From Dyadobacter sp. CY326 (GTDB lineage: Bacteria; Bacteroidota; Bacteroidia; Cytophagales; Spirosomataceae): DNA of 64,000 nt. Each line of letters starts with the position of its first letter. The stretch's first letter is position 1. Below, piece by piece: positions 43,731 through 52,091 of the stretch. The notes under the pieces were generated by a model, which worked only from the letters and a program-made list of their open reading frames with translations, was not told the origin of the DNA and searched no databases. The position numbers and the translations under genes are program-made. The stretch lies in contig NZ_JAJUXI010000013.1 in assembly GCF_021390515.1 (NCBI RefSeq), forward strand, positions 176,415 to 240,414, given 5' to 3'.

Positions 43731-44570
43731 TCACTTATAAGTAATTCGGAAAATGTCGCCTTGCTCGTTGGTAACCAGCATATCTGTATTGTTCAAAAAG
43801 ATAAGTGCTTCATTTTGTTTGCTTACGAACCTAAAACAGCCTAACGGCTTCTTGAAATCAATGCCGTTGTCAGTGATCCCGAACATTAGGATTTTCCCAT
43901 AAGTAAGCAGCGCAAAAGTCTTCCCATCCGGACTCACATCCGCTGCCGTAACCTGAGAATTGATCTGAATGCTGTCCTTTGCGGTAAGCGTGTAATTTCC
44001 AGGTTCGGCAGGCATTGCATAGAGCTTTACAAATTTGTTTTTACCCCAGTTCTTTGAAAATATATAAAGATTCTTCTGGTAATAAAACAGCGATTCCGAA
44101 TCAAAAGTGGGCCTCCCGTCGGGACGGTCAACAGAATGCTGAGCGGCGTATTGGAAGGAGATTTTTTGAGTGCGCGCCGTGCTATCTGCATATTTATAAA
44201 TTTGAAAATCTTTCCGCGCAATGCCATTGTTGCCAAAATCTCCGATGTAATAATTGCCTTCCGCATCACTGGTCATATCCTCCCAATCCACATTTACAGC
44301 ATCAGGAACAGTTTTTGTTAAAGCGAGTTTCCCGGATAAGTCAAATTCGTAAAGCGCCGCCTTGCCGCCACTGTCGTTATGGGTGAGAAACAAACCTGGT
44401 TTGGTGCTTTTTGCCAATCCGGAGCTTTCGGAGGCAATCGTGGGAAGCTTTCCTATTTTGCTAATTTTATAATGAGCGCGTACTTTCTTGAAATCGTTGA
44501 TCTTATGATCAGGCTGGCAAGTACAAAATACAGTTTTGACAGCAAACCACAGATACATTAATTTATTCAT
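43731..44570 (-). CDS. Beta-propeller-like secreted protein
   Basis: About 279 residues. The start MNKLMYLWFAVKTVFCTCQP reads as a short signal/lipoprotein leader, though the lipobox is imperfect. The body has repeated blades such as LFLTHNDSGGKAALYEFDLS, DWEDMTSDAEGNYYIGDFGN and TAADVSPDGKTFALLTYGKI, typical of SdiA-regulated-type or YncE-type propellers of unknown function. Its ATG overlaps that of the divergent AI-2E gene, and an alternative start lies at 44558. Confidence 0.65.
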   Translation of the reverse strand: MNKLMYLWFAVKTVFCTCQPDHKINDFKKVRAHYKISKIGKLPTIASESSGLAKSTKPGLFLTHNDSGGKAALYEFDLSGKLALTKTVPDAVNVDWEDMTSDAEGNYYIGDFGNNGIARKDFQIYKYADSTARTQKISFQYAAQHSVDRPDGRPTFDSESLFYYQKNLYIFSKNWGKNKFVKLYAMPAEPGNYTLTAKDSIQINSQVTAADVSPDGKTFALLTYGKILMFGITDNGIDFKKPLGCFRFVSKQNEALIFLNNTDMLVTNEQGDIFRITYK

Positions 44571-45789
44571 GAATTCAACGTTACGTCCGCACCCAAACAA
44601 AGATAAAGATACGCCTCTTTACCTGAAATTGGCCAGCATATTAGTCGCGCTCATCGCAATTGTTTATATCCTGTTTTCATTGCGTGAAACCATTATTCCG
44701 CTCGCGTTTTCTGTTTTGCTTGCCATTCTGCTCCATCCGGTTTGTGTCTGGCTCGAAAGGCATCGCGTTCCGCGCATCGGGGCGATTTTGCTGAGCATAC
44801 TTTCTCTTTTTGTCGTGCTTGTCGTGCTTGGTTATGTGGTGTCGCTTCAAATCGGCAGCTTCGCGGAGGAGCTTCCACGAATCACTGAAAAGGCGGAAGC
44901 GATTCTGGACCAGACATTTACGATGGGCGAGCGCTATTTCAACATCAGTCGCACACAGCAGGTTAGCGAAGCCAAAAAATATTTAATCAATGCGTTAAGT
45001 GAAGGAAGGGCTGTTTTGTTGAGCACATTGGTTACGACCACCGGCGCCCTCTCGACTTCTATCTTAATCCCGCTTTACATTTTCTTTTTCCTGCTTTACC
45101 GGGATTTCTTCCGAAGGTTTGTTCATAAGGCAATAACCAATGTGCCTGATGAATCGCTTAACATCCTTTTGAAAAAAATATATGATGTAATCCAAAGCTA
45201 TCTTTCCGGACTTTTTCTCGTAATCCTGATCGTAGGCGTCTTGAACAGCATTGGATTGCTGATCCTGGGAATCCCCCACGCAATTTTCTTCGGTTTTCTG
45301 GCTGGATTTCTGATTCTGATCCCCTATATCGGTATTTTAATTGGATCGGTGCTTCCCGCCCTTTTGGCGATCGTGACCATGGATTCGCCCTGGTATGCGG
45401 TGGGCGTGGTTGGGGTGATGGGCTTTGTGCAGTTTCTTGAAGGCAATTTCATTACGCCCAACATTGTCGGGTCCAAGGTCAGTGTAAATCCGCTGGCCGC
45501 AATCATCGCATTGTTTTTAGGCGGTCAGCTGTGGGGACTTTCGGGATTGATCCTTGCATTGCCAGTAACAGCGATTTTGAAAGTTGTTTTTGACACAATT
45601 CCAAGCATGGAGCCTTATGGATTTTTGCTTGGAGAGCCTGTGCATGAGGTTATTGCGGACAAAGCCTCCGCAGTAAAAGAAGAAATTCCAGAAAAAGAGT
45701 TTAAGAAAAAGCCTTATCGCAGATATCGCAACAAGCCCCGAAATCGGCCAGATGGACCTCGCGTTCCGCCGCAGTCTAATCCGGATTGA
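44569..45789 (+). CDS. AI-2E/PerM family exporter
   Basis: A 406-residue protein with about eight helices. Family strings are ETIIPLAFSVLLAILLHPVC, VLNSIGLLILGIPHAIFFGF, IPYIGILIGSVLPALLAIVT, and EGNFITPNIVGSKVSVNPLA. The family includes the E. coli AI-2 exporter TqsA and Na+/H+ antiporters, so the substrate is not set. I chose MNSTLRPHPNKD, whose ATG overlaps the divergent gene's ATG; the C-terminal 50 residues are basic and disordered. Confidence 0.88.
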   Translation: MNSTLRPHPNKDKDTPLYLKLASILVALIAIVYILFSLRETIIPLAFSVLLAILLHPVCVWLERHRVPRIGAILLSILSLFVVLVVLGYVVSLQIGSFAEELPRITEKAEAILDQTFTMGERYFNISRTQQVSEAKKYLINALSEGRAVLLSTLVTTTGALSTSILIPLYIFFFLLYRDFFRRFVHKAITNVPDESLNILLKKIYDVIQSYLSGLFLVILIVGVLNSIGLLILGIPHAIFFGFLAGFLILIPYIGILIGSVLPALLAIVTMDSPWYAVGVVGVMGFVQFLEGNFITPNIVGSKVSVNPLAAIIALFLGGQLWGLSGLILALPVTAILKVVFDTIPSMEPYGFLLGEPVHEVIADKASAVKEEIPEKEFKKKPYRRYRNKPRNRPDGPRVPPQSNPD

Positions 45790-45793
45790 TACC

Positions 45794-46273
45794 TTATTTC
45801 ACACCAACTTTCTCCACACTTATTCCCACGCTCATCACAAATGGAAGCGGGTTTTGGCGCATCGATTGGCTCAATGTAAAGGTGTAAGTTCCGGATCTTG
45901 GAAATTTGTAATTTTTAAGAAAAGGGATTTTGTGGTCAAATAAATCGCCCAAACCGTGGCCATAAGGCTTGCCTGTTTCCTCATTAGACAAAAACACTTC
46001 TTCCAATGTATTGGAAATTACTCTCTGATCGGGCGCGGTGAAGCTTCTTGACAAATAAAGATTGTAGTAAGGATATTGAAGCGTGTTGCGGAGCAGATAA
46101 TACAGATTATAAGTCGCAGTTGTGTCCTTTATTTCGACTTTGAACGACGGCTTATTTTTGATGTACCAAAGTCCGTCATCAATGTCTTCATGCGCTTTAT
46201 AAACTACATTCTCATCGCAACCTGACAAGATCAGGCCAAAGAAGAAAACGGAAGCCAACAAAAAAAACTTCAT
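45794..46273 (-). CDS. gldH: Gliding motility lipoprotein GldH
   Basis: A 159-residue lipoprotein. The signal peptide ends in the lipobox LILSGC (cysteine 19), followed by DENVVYKAHEDIDDGLWYIK, then KPSFKVEIKDTTATYNLYYL and ISNTLEEVFLSNEETGKPYG with GLGDLFDHKIPFL. This order matches GldH, needed for gliding in Flavobacterium-type bacteria. Anchored in the outer membrane or periplasmic face. A -7 box lies just upstream. Confidence 0.9.
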   Translation of the reverse strand: MKFFLLASVFFFGLILSGCDENVVYKAHEDIDDGLWYIKNKPSFKVEIKDTTATYNLYYLLRNTLQYPYYNLYLSRSFTAPDQRVISNTLEEVFLSNEETGKPYGHGLGDLFDHKIPFLKNYKFPRSGTYTFTLSQSMRQNPLPFVMSVGISVEKVGVK

Positions 46274-46295
46274 CCGAACGCCTTTTAGTATAGTG

Positions 46296-46303
46296 ACAAA
46301 ACT
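46296..46303 (-). promoter_or_regulatory. -7 promoter element before gldH
   Basis: Minus-strand TAGTTTTG fits TAnnTTTG and lies 22 bases before the gldH ATG. No convincing -33 box. Confidence 0.4.
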
Positions 46304-46314
46304 AACATTAAAAC

Positions 46315-46815
46315 CTACACGCTGGATTTTTGGCCGAAATAACGGCTAAGCCATGATGCCCCAGCTTCGGTTTTCCAATGCGTCATCCATTGCGCCTTGG
46401 TTAAAACCTGGTTATCAAAAATGATGGTCTCAGGCGACAGAATGTCCTCAGCAACAGCGCGTTTAATGTTCGGAACCAGCACGGTGTGGATCTCGTGATC
46501 AGCGCCAACGTAAGCAATCGAACGATCCATGAAGTTGATTTGCATGCTATGCCCAATGGCCTGAATCCAATGCACCGACTTGTCAATGGAGCAGCCACTT
46601 GGCAGTTCATCGTTTTCATCCACAGCAATTACCACAAACCGATGCTCAAACACTTTTCCCGAGGCAGTTAGCGGCTTGCCATGCGCCTCCCAGCCATCCA
46701 ATGAAGCCTTTAATGTCTGTGTAATAATGCCAACTTCGTCGTCGGTCAACTTGCGGTCAGCCTGATAAATCCAGACGCGGGATTGAAGGTTTATATCACT
46801 AAAAGGAATATACAT
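46315..46815 (-). CDS. Conserved Bacteroidota hypothetical protein
   Basis: A 166-residue soluble protein starting MYIPFSDINLQSRVWIYQAD and including the pattern RFVVIAVDENDELPSGCSID with KSVHWIQAIGHSMQINFMDR. I recall similar proteins across Bacteroidota annotated only as hypothetical. No catalytic motif was recognised. It sits between gldH and the Fe-S pair on the same strand. Confidence 0.65.
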   Translation of the reverse strand: MYIPFSDINLQSRVWIYQADRKLTDDEVGIITQTLKASLDGWEAHGKPLTASGKVFEHRFVVIAVDENDELPSGCSIDKSVHWIQAIGHSMQINFMDRSIAYVGADHEIHTVLVPNIKRAVAEDILSPETIIFDNQVLTKAQWMTHWKTEAGASWLSRYFGQKSSV

Positions 46816-46847
46816 ATATAGTAAGCTAAATGTAACAGGGACTGGCT

Positions 46848-47645
46848 TTACAACCCGTCCGCCTGCGCGATCAGTTCCGCCAGGTCGTAAACTTTAACGG
46901 AATGTTCCTTCTCTTTATTTTTGACGCCGTCGGTCATCATCACCATACAAAACGGACAAGCGACTGCAATTGTATCCGCGCCCGTCGCTATGGCCTCTTC
47001 AATTCTTTCAATGTTAATGTCTTTTTTGCCTGGCTCCGGCTCTTTGAACATTTGACCGCCGCCTGCGCCGCAACATAGTCCCTTTGTTTTGCAACGTTTC
47101 ATTTCAACCAGGTCAGCATCCAATGCTTCCAAAACATGCCTGGGCGCTTCATAAATGTTGTTGGCACGGCCCAAATAACAGGAATCGTGAAAAGTGATTT
47201 TTTTTCCTTTAAACGCCTGGCCACCTTCCGGTCGAACGCGACCTTCATCAATCAGTTGCTGTAAAAAAGTAGAATGGTGAATCACTTCATAATTGCCGCC
47301 CAGCTCCGGATATTCGTTTTTCAATGTGTTGAAACAATGCGGACAAGCGGTCACGATTTTTCTAATTCCATACATATCCAACACCTGAATGTTGGACATG
47401 GCCAGCATTTGAAATGTAAATTCATTGCCCGCCCGCCGCGCCGGATCACCCGTGCAGCTCTCTTCCGTGCCCAGAACAGCAAATTTGACTCCCGCTTTAT
47501 TTAATATTTTGACAAATGCGACGGTTACTTTCTTGTAACGGTCATCAAACGAACCCGCGCATCCCACCCAGAACAAAACCTCAGGAGTTTCGTTGTTCGC
47601 TGCCATTTCGGCCATCGTCGGAACCTTATATGCTAAGTCGCTCAT
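46848..47645 (-). CDS. Fe-S protein with CCG domains (HdrB/LutA-like)
   Basis: A 265-residue protein with two cysteine-rich (CCG) domains: WVGCAGSFDDRYKKVTVAFV near the start, ACPHCFNTLKNEYPELGGNY in the middle, and CKTKGLCCGAGGGQMFKEPE with ACPFCMVMMTDGV at the end. This matches HdrB- and GlpC/LutA-type subunits that carry a noncubane 4Fe-4S cluster for two-electron transfer. The gene starts one base inside the end of its partner. Confidence 0.9.
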   Translation of the reverse strand: MSDLAYKVPTMAEMAANNETPEVLFWVGCAGSFDDRYKKVTVAFVKILNKAGVKFAVLGTEESCTGDPARRAGNEFTFQMLAMSNIQVLDMYGIRKIVTACPHCFNTLKNEYPELGGNYEVIHHSTFLQQLIDEGRVRPEGGQAFKGKKITFHDSCYLGRANNIYEAPRHVLEALDADLVEMKRCKTKGLCCGAGGGQMFKEPEPGKKDINIERIEEAIATGADTIAVACPFCMVMMTDGVKNKEKEHSVKVYDLAELIAQADGL

Positions 47646-48985
47646 TATTTTTTCGGTTCAAGGTCGGCGGCCCAGTTAAAACGATCGCCAGGGGAAAATT
47701 TCCAGGGAGCCTGGTTCGTATCCAGATTTTGGAACATCACATTCCAGCTCGCAGGAGCTTGTGACTCGTCCATAATCTTGTATCGGCGAAGCTGCAAAAT
47801 AATATCCAGCGGATTAATCCGCACGGGACATTCGTGTACGCAAGCATTGCAGGTTGTGCAAGCATTGATTTCTTCCTCCAATATATAATCGCCAATCAGA
47901 CTTTTCCCATCCTCCACAAACTTGCCACCATTGGCCTGCATAATCTTGCCTACATCTTCGAGCCGATCACGTGTGTCCATCATGATCTTGCGTGGAGAAA
48001 GTTTTTTGCCCGTAATGTTAGCCGGACAAGCAGCCGTGCAGCGTCCGCATTCCGTGCAGGAATAAGCGTCCATGAGGTTTTTCCAGGAAAGGTCTTGCAC
48101 ATCTTTCGCGCCAAAACGGTCAGGAATTGCCGGAGCATCACCCGTTTGAGCCGTTTCGATTCCCAGCATTGTTTTGACCTCCGTTGTGATTTCCGGCATG
48201 TTATTCATCTTTCCTTTCGGAATCAGCCTTGCGAAATAGGTGTTGGGGAAAGCCAAAACAATGTGCAAATGCTTGGAATAAGTCAGGTAAATTGCAAAAA
48301 CGAAGATGCCGATAATGTGAAACCACCAGGCAAACCGCTCGTAAATGACAAGCGTGTTTTCGTTCCAACCCGCAAATATGGGTTTGAGGAATTGACTAAA
48401 AAAGAAATTGCCGGTTTGAGGATAATGTTCATTTCCAAGATCTTGCAGCGCTAAGTCCACAGCATTCATGGTCAAAATGGCGATCATCAACACGATCTCA
48501 AAAATCAGGATCACCTTGCCGTCCAAAGCCGGCCAGCCATTCATTTCGCGGTGGCGAACAGGCTGCAACCGCGCTACTTTCACAACACTCCTGCGCAAAA
48601 GAAAAATAACGCAAGCCAGCAAAACTCCAACCGCCAGCAACTCAAAAAAACCGATCAAAACTGGATAAAAGCTCCCAATCAAAGGCGCAAAAACACGATG
48701 CTTTCCCAAAATCCCGTCAAGGACAATTTCTAGGATTTCAATATTGATCAATATAAAACCAATGTAAACCGCAAAATGCAGCAGTCCGACAAGTGGTTTG
48801 TCAAACATTTTTTTCTGACCAAAAGCGATGCGCAGCATGGTCGAAAGTCTTTCACCCGGATTATCTGAACGATCTTCCGGCTTGCCCAGCAAGATCGTCG
48901 ACCGGATCAAAGCGATTCGACGATAAGCCAGCCAGGCGACTAATCCCAAAACAGCTATGAATATGACTTGCTGCGCTATCGCCAT
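47645..48985 (-). CDS. Membrane Fe-S protein (HdrC/E-like)
   Basis: A 446-residue protein with five membrane helices in the first 260 residues, then two ferredoxin clusters: CTECGRCTAACPANITGKKL and CTTCNACVHECPVRINPLDI. The layout joins a NarI-like cytochrome-b-type membrane part with an HdrC-like 4Fe-4S part. With the CCG protein it forms a quinone-linked electron-transfer pair whose soluble donor is not in the window. Confidence 0.9.
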   Translation of the reverse strand: MAIAQQVIFIAVLGLVAWLAYRRIALIRSTILLGKPEDRSDNPGERLSTMLRIAFGQKKMFDKPLVGLLHFAVYIGFILINIEILEIVLDGILGKHRVFAPLIGSFYPVLIGFFELLAVGVLLACVIFLLRRSVVKVARLQPVRHREMNGWPALDGKVILIFEIVLMIAILTMNAVDLALQDLGNEHYPQTGNFFFSQFLKPIFAGWNENTLVIYERFAWWFHIIGIFVFAIYLTYSKHLHIVLAFPNTYFARLIPKGKMNNMPEITTEVKTMLGIETAQTGDAPAIPDRFGAKDVQDLSWKNLMDAYSCTECGRCTAACPANITGKKLSPRKIMMDTRDRLEDVGKIMQANGGKFVEDGKSLIGDYILEEEINACTTCNACVHECPVRINPLDIILQLRRYKIMDESQAPASWNVMFQNLDTNQAPWKFSPGDRFNWAADLEPKK

Positions 48986-49166
48986 GTTTGAAGAAATCGT
49001 TTATAAATCGCCATTAGTATGCAAGCATACCACTAACAAATATGGCAAAAATGTGCATTGCGGCAAATATTTTTTGGATAAAATATAAAACGGCAAACTT
49101 AACGATAACGCAATCAGCGTGATAGACCATTGAAAGAAACAAATTCACAAATATTTTCGCAAATAA

Positions 49167-49197
49167 TTTGTAAACCCAAATCAGCTTTCTATTTTTG
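49167..49197 (+). promoter_or_regulatory. Promoter of tRNA-Phe
   Basis: TTTG at 49167-49170, 19 bases, TATTTTTG at 49190-49197: a full consensus match. The downstream TTTGCAGTCCCAAACG stretch is nearly identical to that of tRNA-Val. Confidence 0.8.
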
Positions 49198-49224
49198 CAG
49201 TCCCAAACGGGGCCAACTGAAAGC

Positions 49225-49297
49225 GGTGATGTAGCTCAGTCGGTAGAGCAAAGGACTGAAAATCCTTGTGTCGGCGGTTCGATTCCGTCCATCACCA
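49225..49297 (+). tRNA. tRNA-Phe (GAA)
   Basis: A 73-base cloverleaf. Acceptor GGTGATG pairs with CATCACC, the anticodon arm is AAGGA/TCCTT around loop CTGAAAA, and the T-loop is TTCGATT. The anticodon GAA reads Phe codons. The discriminator is A; the CCA end is not encoded. Confidence 0.95.
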
Positions 49298-49302
49298 CAA
49301 CC

Positions 49303-49336
49303 AAAAAGCCGCTAAGAGCAATCGCAGCGGCTTTTT
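49303..49336 (+). terminator. Terminator after tRNA-Phe
   Basis: AAAAAGCCGCT pairs with AGCGGCTTTTT (49326-49336). It directly follows the tRNA. Confidence 0.85.
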
Positions 49337-49498
49337 GCGTTTATTATTGAAGCTTTTGCTTCTATTGATGTGCAAGACCGAAGGACGAATTTATAGCTTG
49401 TACTGACAATTGACCCATTCTGATCTTAGAAAAGGAACACCGGCCGGGGAAGCGTTTACTTTTCAGTTAGGAAGTAATCTACATCTATTCTTCTTTGG

Positions 49499-49831
49499 TT
49501 AAAAAACCTCGGTGATCTCCCGCAATGGGACGCTCAGTCCAATCGCGATTTCGTGAAGATAAAAGAAGGACGGATTTATTTTTCCTGCTTCCAATCTTTG
49601 AATAGATTGCTGATCCTTACCTATGTTATGAGCTAATTCAGCTTGCGTAATATTTTTCATTTTCCGCAATTCTCTTATCCTAAGACCAAGCTGAATTAAA
49701 AGAGCATCCTTTTCCACTTCTTTACTTTGCTCATTAATGAATGTGATATTACTAATCCGAAATGTCTGCAAAGCATTTTTTGGAGCAAACATTGAGGCAT
49801 GAACGGATTTGGGTTGATAGCTAACCCCCAA
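49499..49831 (-). CDS. XRE-family helix-turn-helix protein
   Basis: A 110-residue protein. The C-terminal 65 residues are an XRE-type HTH: LGLRIRELRKMKNITQAELA, then HNIGKDQQSIQRLEAGKINP. About 40 N-terminal residues have no recognised domain; starts further in are possible. The gene overlaps the end of the nuclease-like gene by 11 bases, suggesting coupled translation and a regulator role for the pair. Confidence 0.82.
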   Translation of the reverse strand: MGVSYQPKSVHASMFAPKNALQTFRISNITFINEQSKEVEKDALLIQLGLRIRELRKMKNITQAELAHNIGKDQQSIQRLEAGKINPSFFYLHEIAIGLSVPLREITEVF

Positions 49832-50402
49832 ACACCCGCAAGTCGGTTATCTCGCCTCGATGTGTTTCCAGAAACGCACAAAATTCCCTGATCTGCCGAA
49901 ATTGATGATCAAAATCCAGGGTATGATCATATTCTTCCTGATATACATTTTTGAAATCTGTAATGACGTAACGCAGGCTGCGAATGCCTTTGGTGCGCAA
50001 TGCGGGGAGATAAAAGTTTTGGTGGCTGATTGCGTAACAGCCTGGCACATAATTGCTTGTCGTTTTAATATCGACGGCAACCATTTTCCCGAGCACGTCA
50101 ACGTAACCATATAATAGCACATCGTCCAATTGATATTCGCAATAAACTTGCGTTTTTAGCATGGGGCGTGGCAGGAGGGCGCGCACGCGTGAAAGGATTT
50201 CCGGGTCGAATTCCTCTTCGTCAATGCCCTTGATCACCGCGTCTTCAAATGACACGCCTTTGCGCTGTGCTTCGGTTTGCGGCACAGGCACCCGGTTAAT
50301 GCTGTTAATGAGGTCATTTTCATTAATATAACCTTTTTCGTATCGGTCAAAACGATTCAGCAGGGTGGGATATAGTCGGTATTTTACGGTGTTGAAAGTC
50401 AT
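49821..50402 (-). CDS. PD-(D/E)XK nuclease-like protein
   Basis: A 193-residue protein with the core elements of the PD-(D/E)XK fold: RKGVSFEDAV (E53), YGYVDVLG with D102, and VAVDIKTTSNYVPGCYAISH giving D111-x-K113. The N-terminus YPTLLNRFDRYEKGY resembles RecB-like or phage-type nucleases seen in Bacteroidota. Nuclease activity is inferred from motifs only. It may act in defence or DNA repair; it shares an overlap with a downstream XRE regulator. Confidence 0.65.
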   Translation of the reverse strand: MTFNTVKYRLYPTLLNRFDRYEKGYINENDLINSINRVPVPQTEAQRKGVSFEDAVIKGIDEEEFDPEILSRVRALLPRPMLKTQVYCEYQLDDVLLYGYVDVLGKMVAVDIKTTSNYVPGCYAISHQNFYLPALRTKGIRSLRYVITDFKNVYQEEYDHTLDFDHQFRQIREFCAFLETHRGEITDLRVFGG

Positions 50403-50435
50403 TTTTTGTTGATGAGTTTGTGTCAGAAATGCATT

Positions 50436-51209
50436 TCAATGAAAGCGATACGCCAATGAAATTGCAATAAAACTGAATTTATCGTTCGGTGTGTCGCTAT
50501 ATGACTCACTTTCTTCGGGGTTAATCAGCCTCCTTCCCGATGTAGCATCCAGTTTGTCGGTCCGCACGAAATGAAAGCGATAATCGAGGCCAATCTGCCA
50601 ATGTTTCAACAGCCGATAATCCAGAGAAGTGCCCAGCGGCAGCATTCCTTCGCGCGTTTTTTTGATTTTATCCAAATTGCGCGGCTTGCCCCAGCGCAGA
50701 AAAAGCGGGTTCCGTGCGCTAAGCTGACTATTTGTAAAACGCAGAATTTTATTGTTGTCCATATCAAACGCATTGGCACTAAAATGAATAAGCCCCAGAC
50801 CACCATAAATGCTTAAATGTGCATTCCCTGGTTCCCGACTGCTAAATTGCTCGGTCAAATTCCATTTTGCAATAAGCTCAAACGTATTATATTCATTTTC
50901 AAACCAGGAATTGAAGAAATTCACCTGCTCTCCTCCAAGTTTTCCCGAAGAAAAGTCGAGCTGCATTGACACATTTTTATTAAAGGCTCGCCCAATATGA
51001 ATGCCCAAAACGCCATGCATGTCCTGCTCATTGAGCTCACCGAAAAACTGCGTCAATCCGCCATTTAGCTGGATGGAAAATGGCAGATATTCATGTCGGT
51101 CGTAACTCTTTTTCTTGCTTATGCCATTCATGGAGGCCGATTTTCGCATTTGGGCGCAGGTATTGGACATTGCAAGATAAAGGAGCATTACAAGTAAGCA
51201 TTTTCGCAT
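50436..51209 (-). CDS. Outer-membrane beta-barrel protein
   Basis: About 257 residues: signal peptide MRKCLLVMLLYLAMSNTCAQ, then barrel-like strands (LPFSIQLNGGLTQFFGELNE, SMQLDFSSGKLGGEQVNFFN, WQIGLDYRFHFVRTDKLD, FIAISLAYRFH). The terminal F-H is typical for barrels exported by BAM. I started at MRKCLL, not at 51293, because the upstream residues are charged and not a leader. Function is unknown. Confidence 0.7.
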   Translation of the reverse strand: MRKCLLVMLLYLAMSNTCAQMRKSASMNGISKKKSYDRHEYLPFSIQLNGGLTQFFGELNEQDMHGVLGIHIGRAFNKNVSMQLDFSSGKLGGEQVNFFNSWFENEYNTFELIAKWNLTEQFSSREPGNAHLSIYGGLGLIHFSANAFDMDNNKILRFTNSQLSARNPLFLRWGKPRNLDKIKKTREGMLPLGTSLDYRLLKHWQIGLDYRFHFVRTDKLDATSGRRLINPEESESYSDTPNDKFSFIAISLAYRFH

Positions 51210-51341
51210 GAGCAGTAACCGGTTAACTGTTAGTCCTAATTTGATTCCGGGTTTGGACGCAGATTTTTGATTTTGGTCACCGTGTTGCCGCAATTACATT
51301 TAGCGGTAATCAGAATAACAACTATTATCTGTTAGTTTTGT

Positions 51342-51362
51342 TTATTGTTGTATTAACAATAA
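51342..51362 (+). other. Inverted repeat next to the ubiE start
   Basis: TTATTGTT-GTATT-AACAATAA, 8-bp arms, seven bases before the ubiE ATG, just after a TAGTTTTG -7-like box (51333-51340). It may form a leader hairpin or be an operator. Confidence 0.4.
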
Positions 51363-51368
51363 AGCAAA

Positions 51369-52091
51369 ATGAGTGTAGTTCCATATAAAGACAGAGAGGG
51401 CAGCAAAAGGGAGCAGGTTGCGGAAATGTTTGACAACATTTCACCTAAATATGACTTGTTAAACCACCTTCTGAGCGCGGGTGTTGACATTTACTGGCGC
51501 AAACGCGCAATCAAGCTGTTGCGCAAACAAGCTCCCAAAGTTATCCTCGATATTGCTACGGGCACGGGCGACTTCGCCATAGAAGCACTTGCATTGAAGC
51601 CCGAAAAGGTCATTGGCGTGGACATTTCGGAAGGAATGCTGGCCGTTGGGCGCGAAAAAATAGCCAAACTCGGCAAGCAGGATATCATTACGCTGCAAAG
51701 CGGCGATTCGGAAAACTTGTCTTTTAATAACAATTATTTTGATGCGATCATCGTTTCGTTTGGAGTACGCAATTTTCAGAATTTGCTGGCCGGGCTGACC
51801 GAAATGAACCGCGTGATGAAGCCAAATGGAACTTGTGTGGTGGTAGAATTTTCCAAACCGCGAAGCTTTCCTTTTAAGCAGTTTTACAATTTTTATTTCA
51901 AATATATTTTACCGTTGATCGGTAAGACGGTTTCAAAAGACAGCTCAGCGTACACCTACCTTCCCGAATCGGTCCAGGCGTTTCCGGATGGAGAGGCTTT
52001 TCTTGAAATCTATAAAAAAGCAGGTTTTATCAATACCAAATGCATACCACTTACCTTCGGGATTTGTTCGATTTACATAGGGCAAAAATAA
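51369..52091 (+). CDS. ubiE: Demethylmenaquinone methyltransferase
   Basis: A 240-residue SAM-dependent methyltransferase catalysing the last step of menaquinone synthesis. Motifs: FDNISPKYDLLNHLLSAGVD, the SAM-binding LDIATGTGDFAIEALALKPE, IVSFGVRNFQNLLAGLTEMN and CVVVEFSKPRSFPFKQFYNF, followed by YTYLPESVQAFPDGEAFLEI. All family blocks are present. The porT gene overlaps its 3' end, an order often seen in Bacteroidota. Confidence 0.94.
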   Translation: MSVVPYKDREGSKREQVAEMFDNISPKYDLLNHLLSAGVDIYWRKRAIKLLRKQAPKVILDIATGTGDFAIEALALKPEKVIGVDISEGMLAVGREKIAKLGKQDIITLQSGDSENLSFNNNYFDAIIVSFGVRNFQNLLAGLTEMNRVMKPNGTCVVVEFSKPRSFPFKQFYNFYFKYILPLIGKTVSKDSSAYTYLPESVQAFPDGEAFLEIYKKAGFINTKCIPLTFGICSIYIGQK

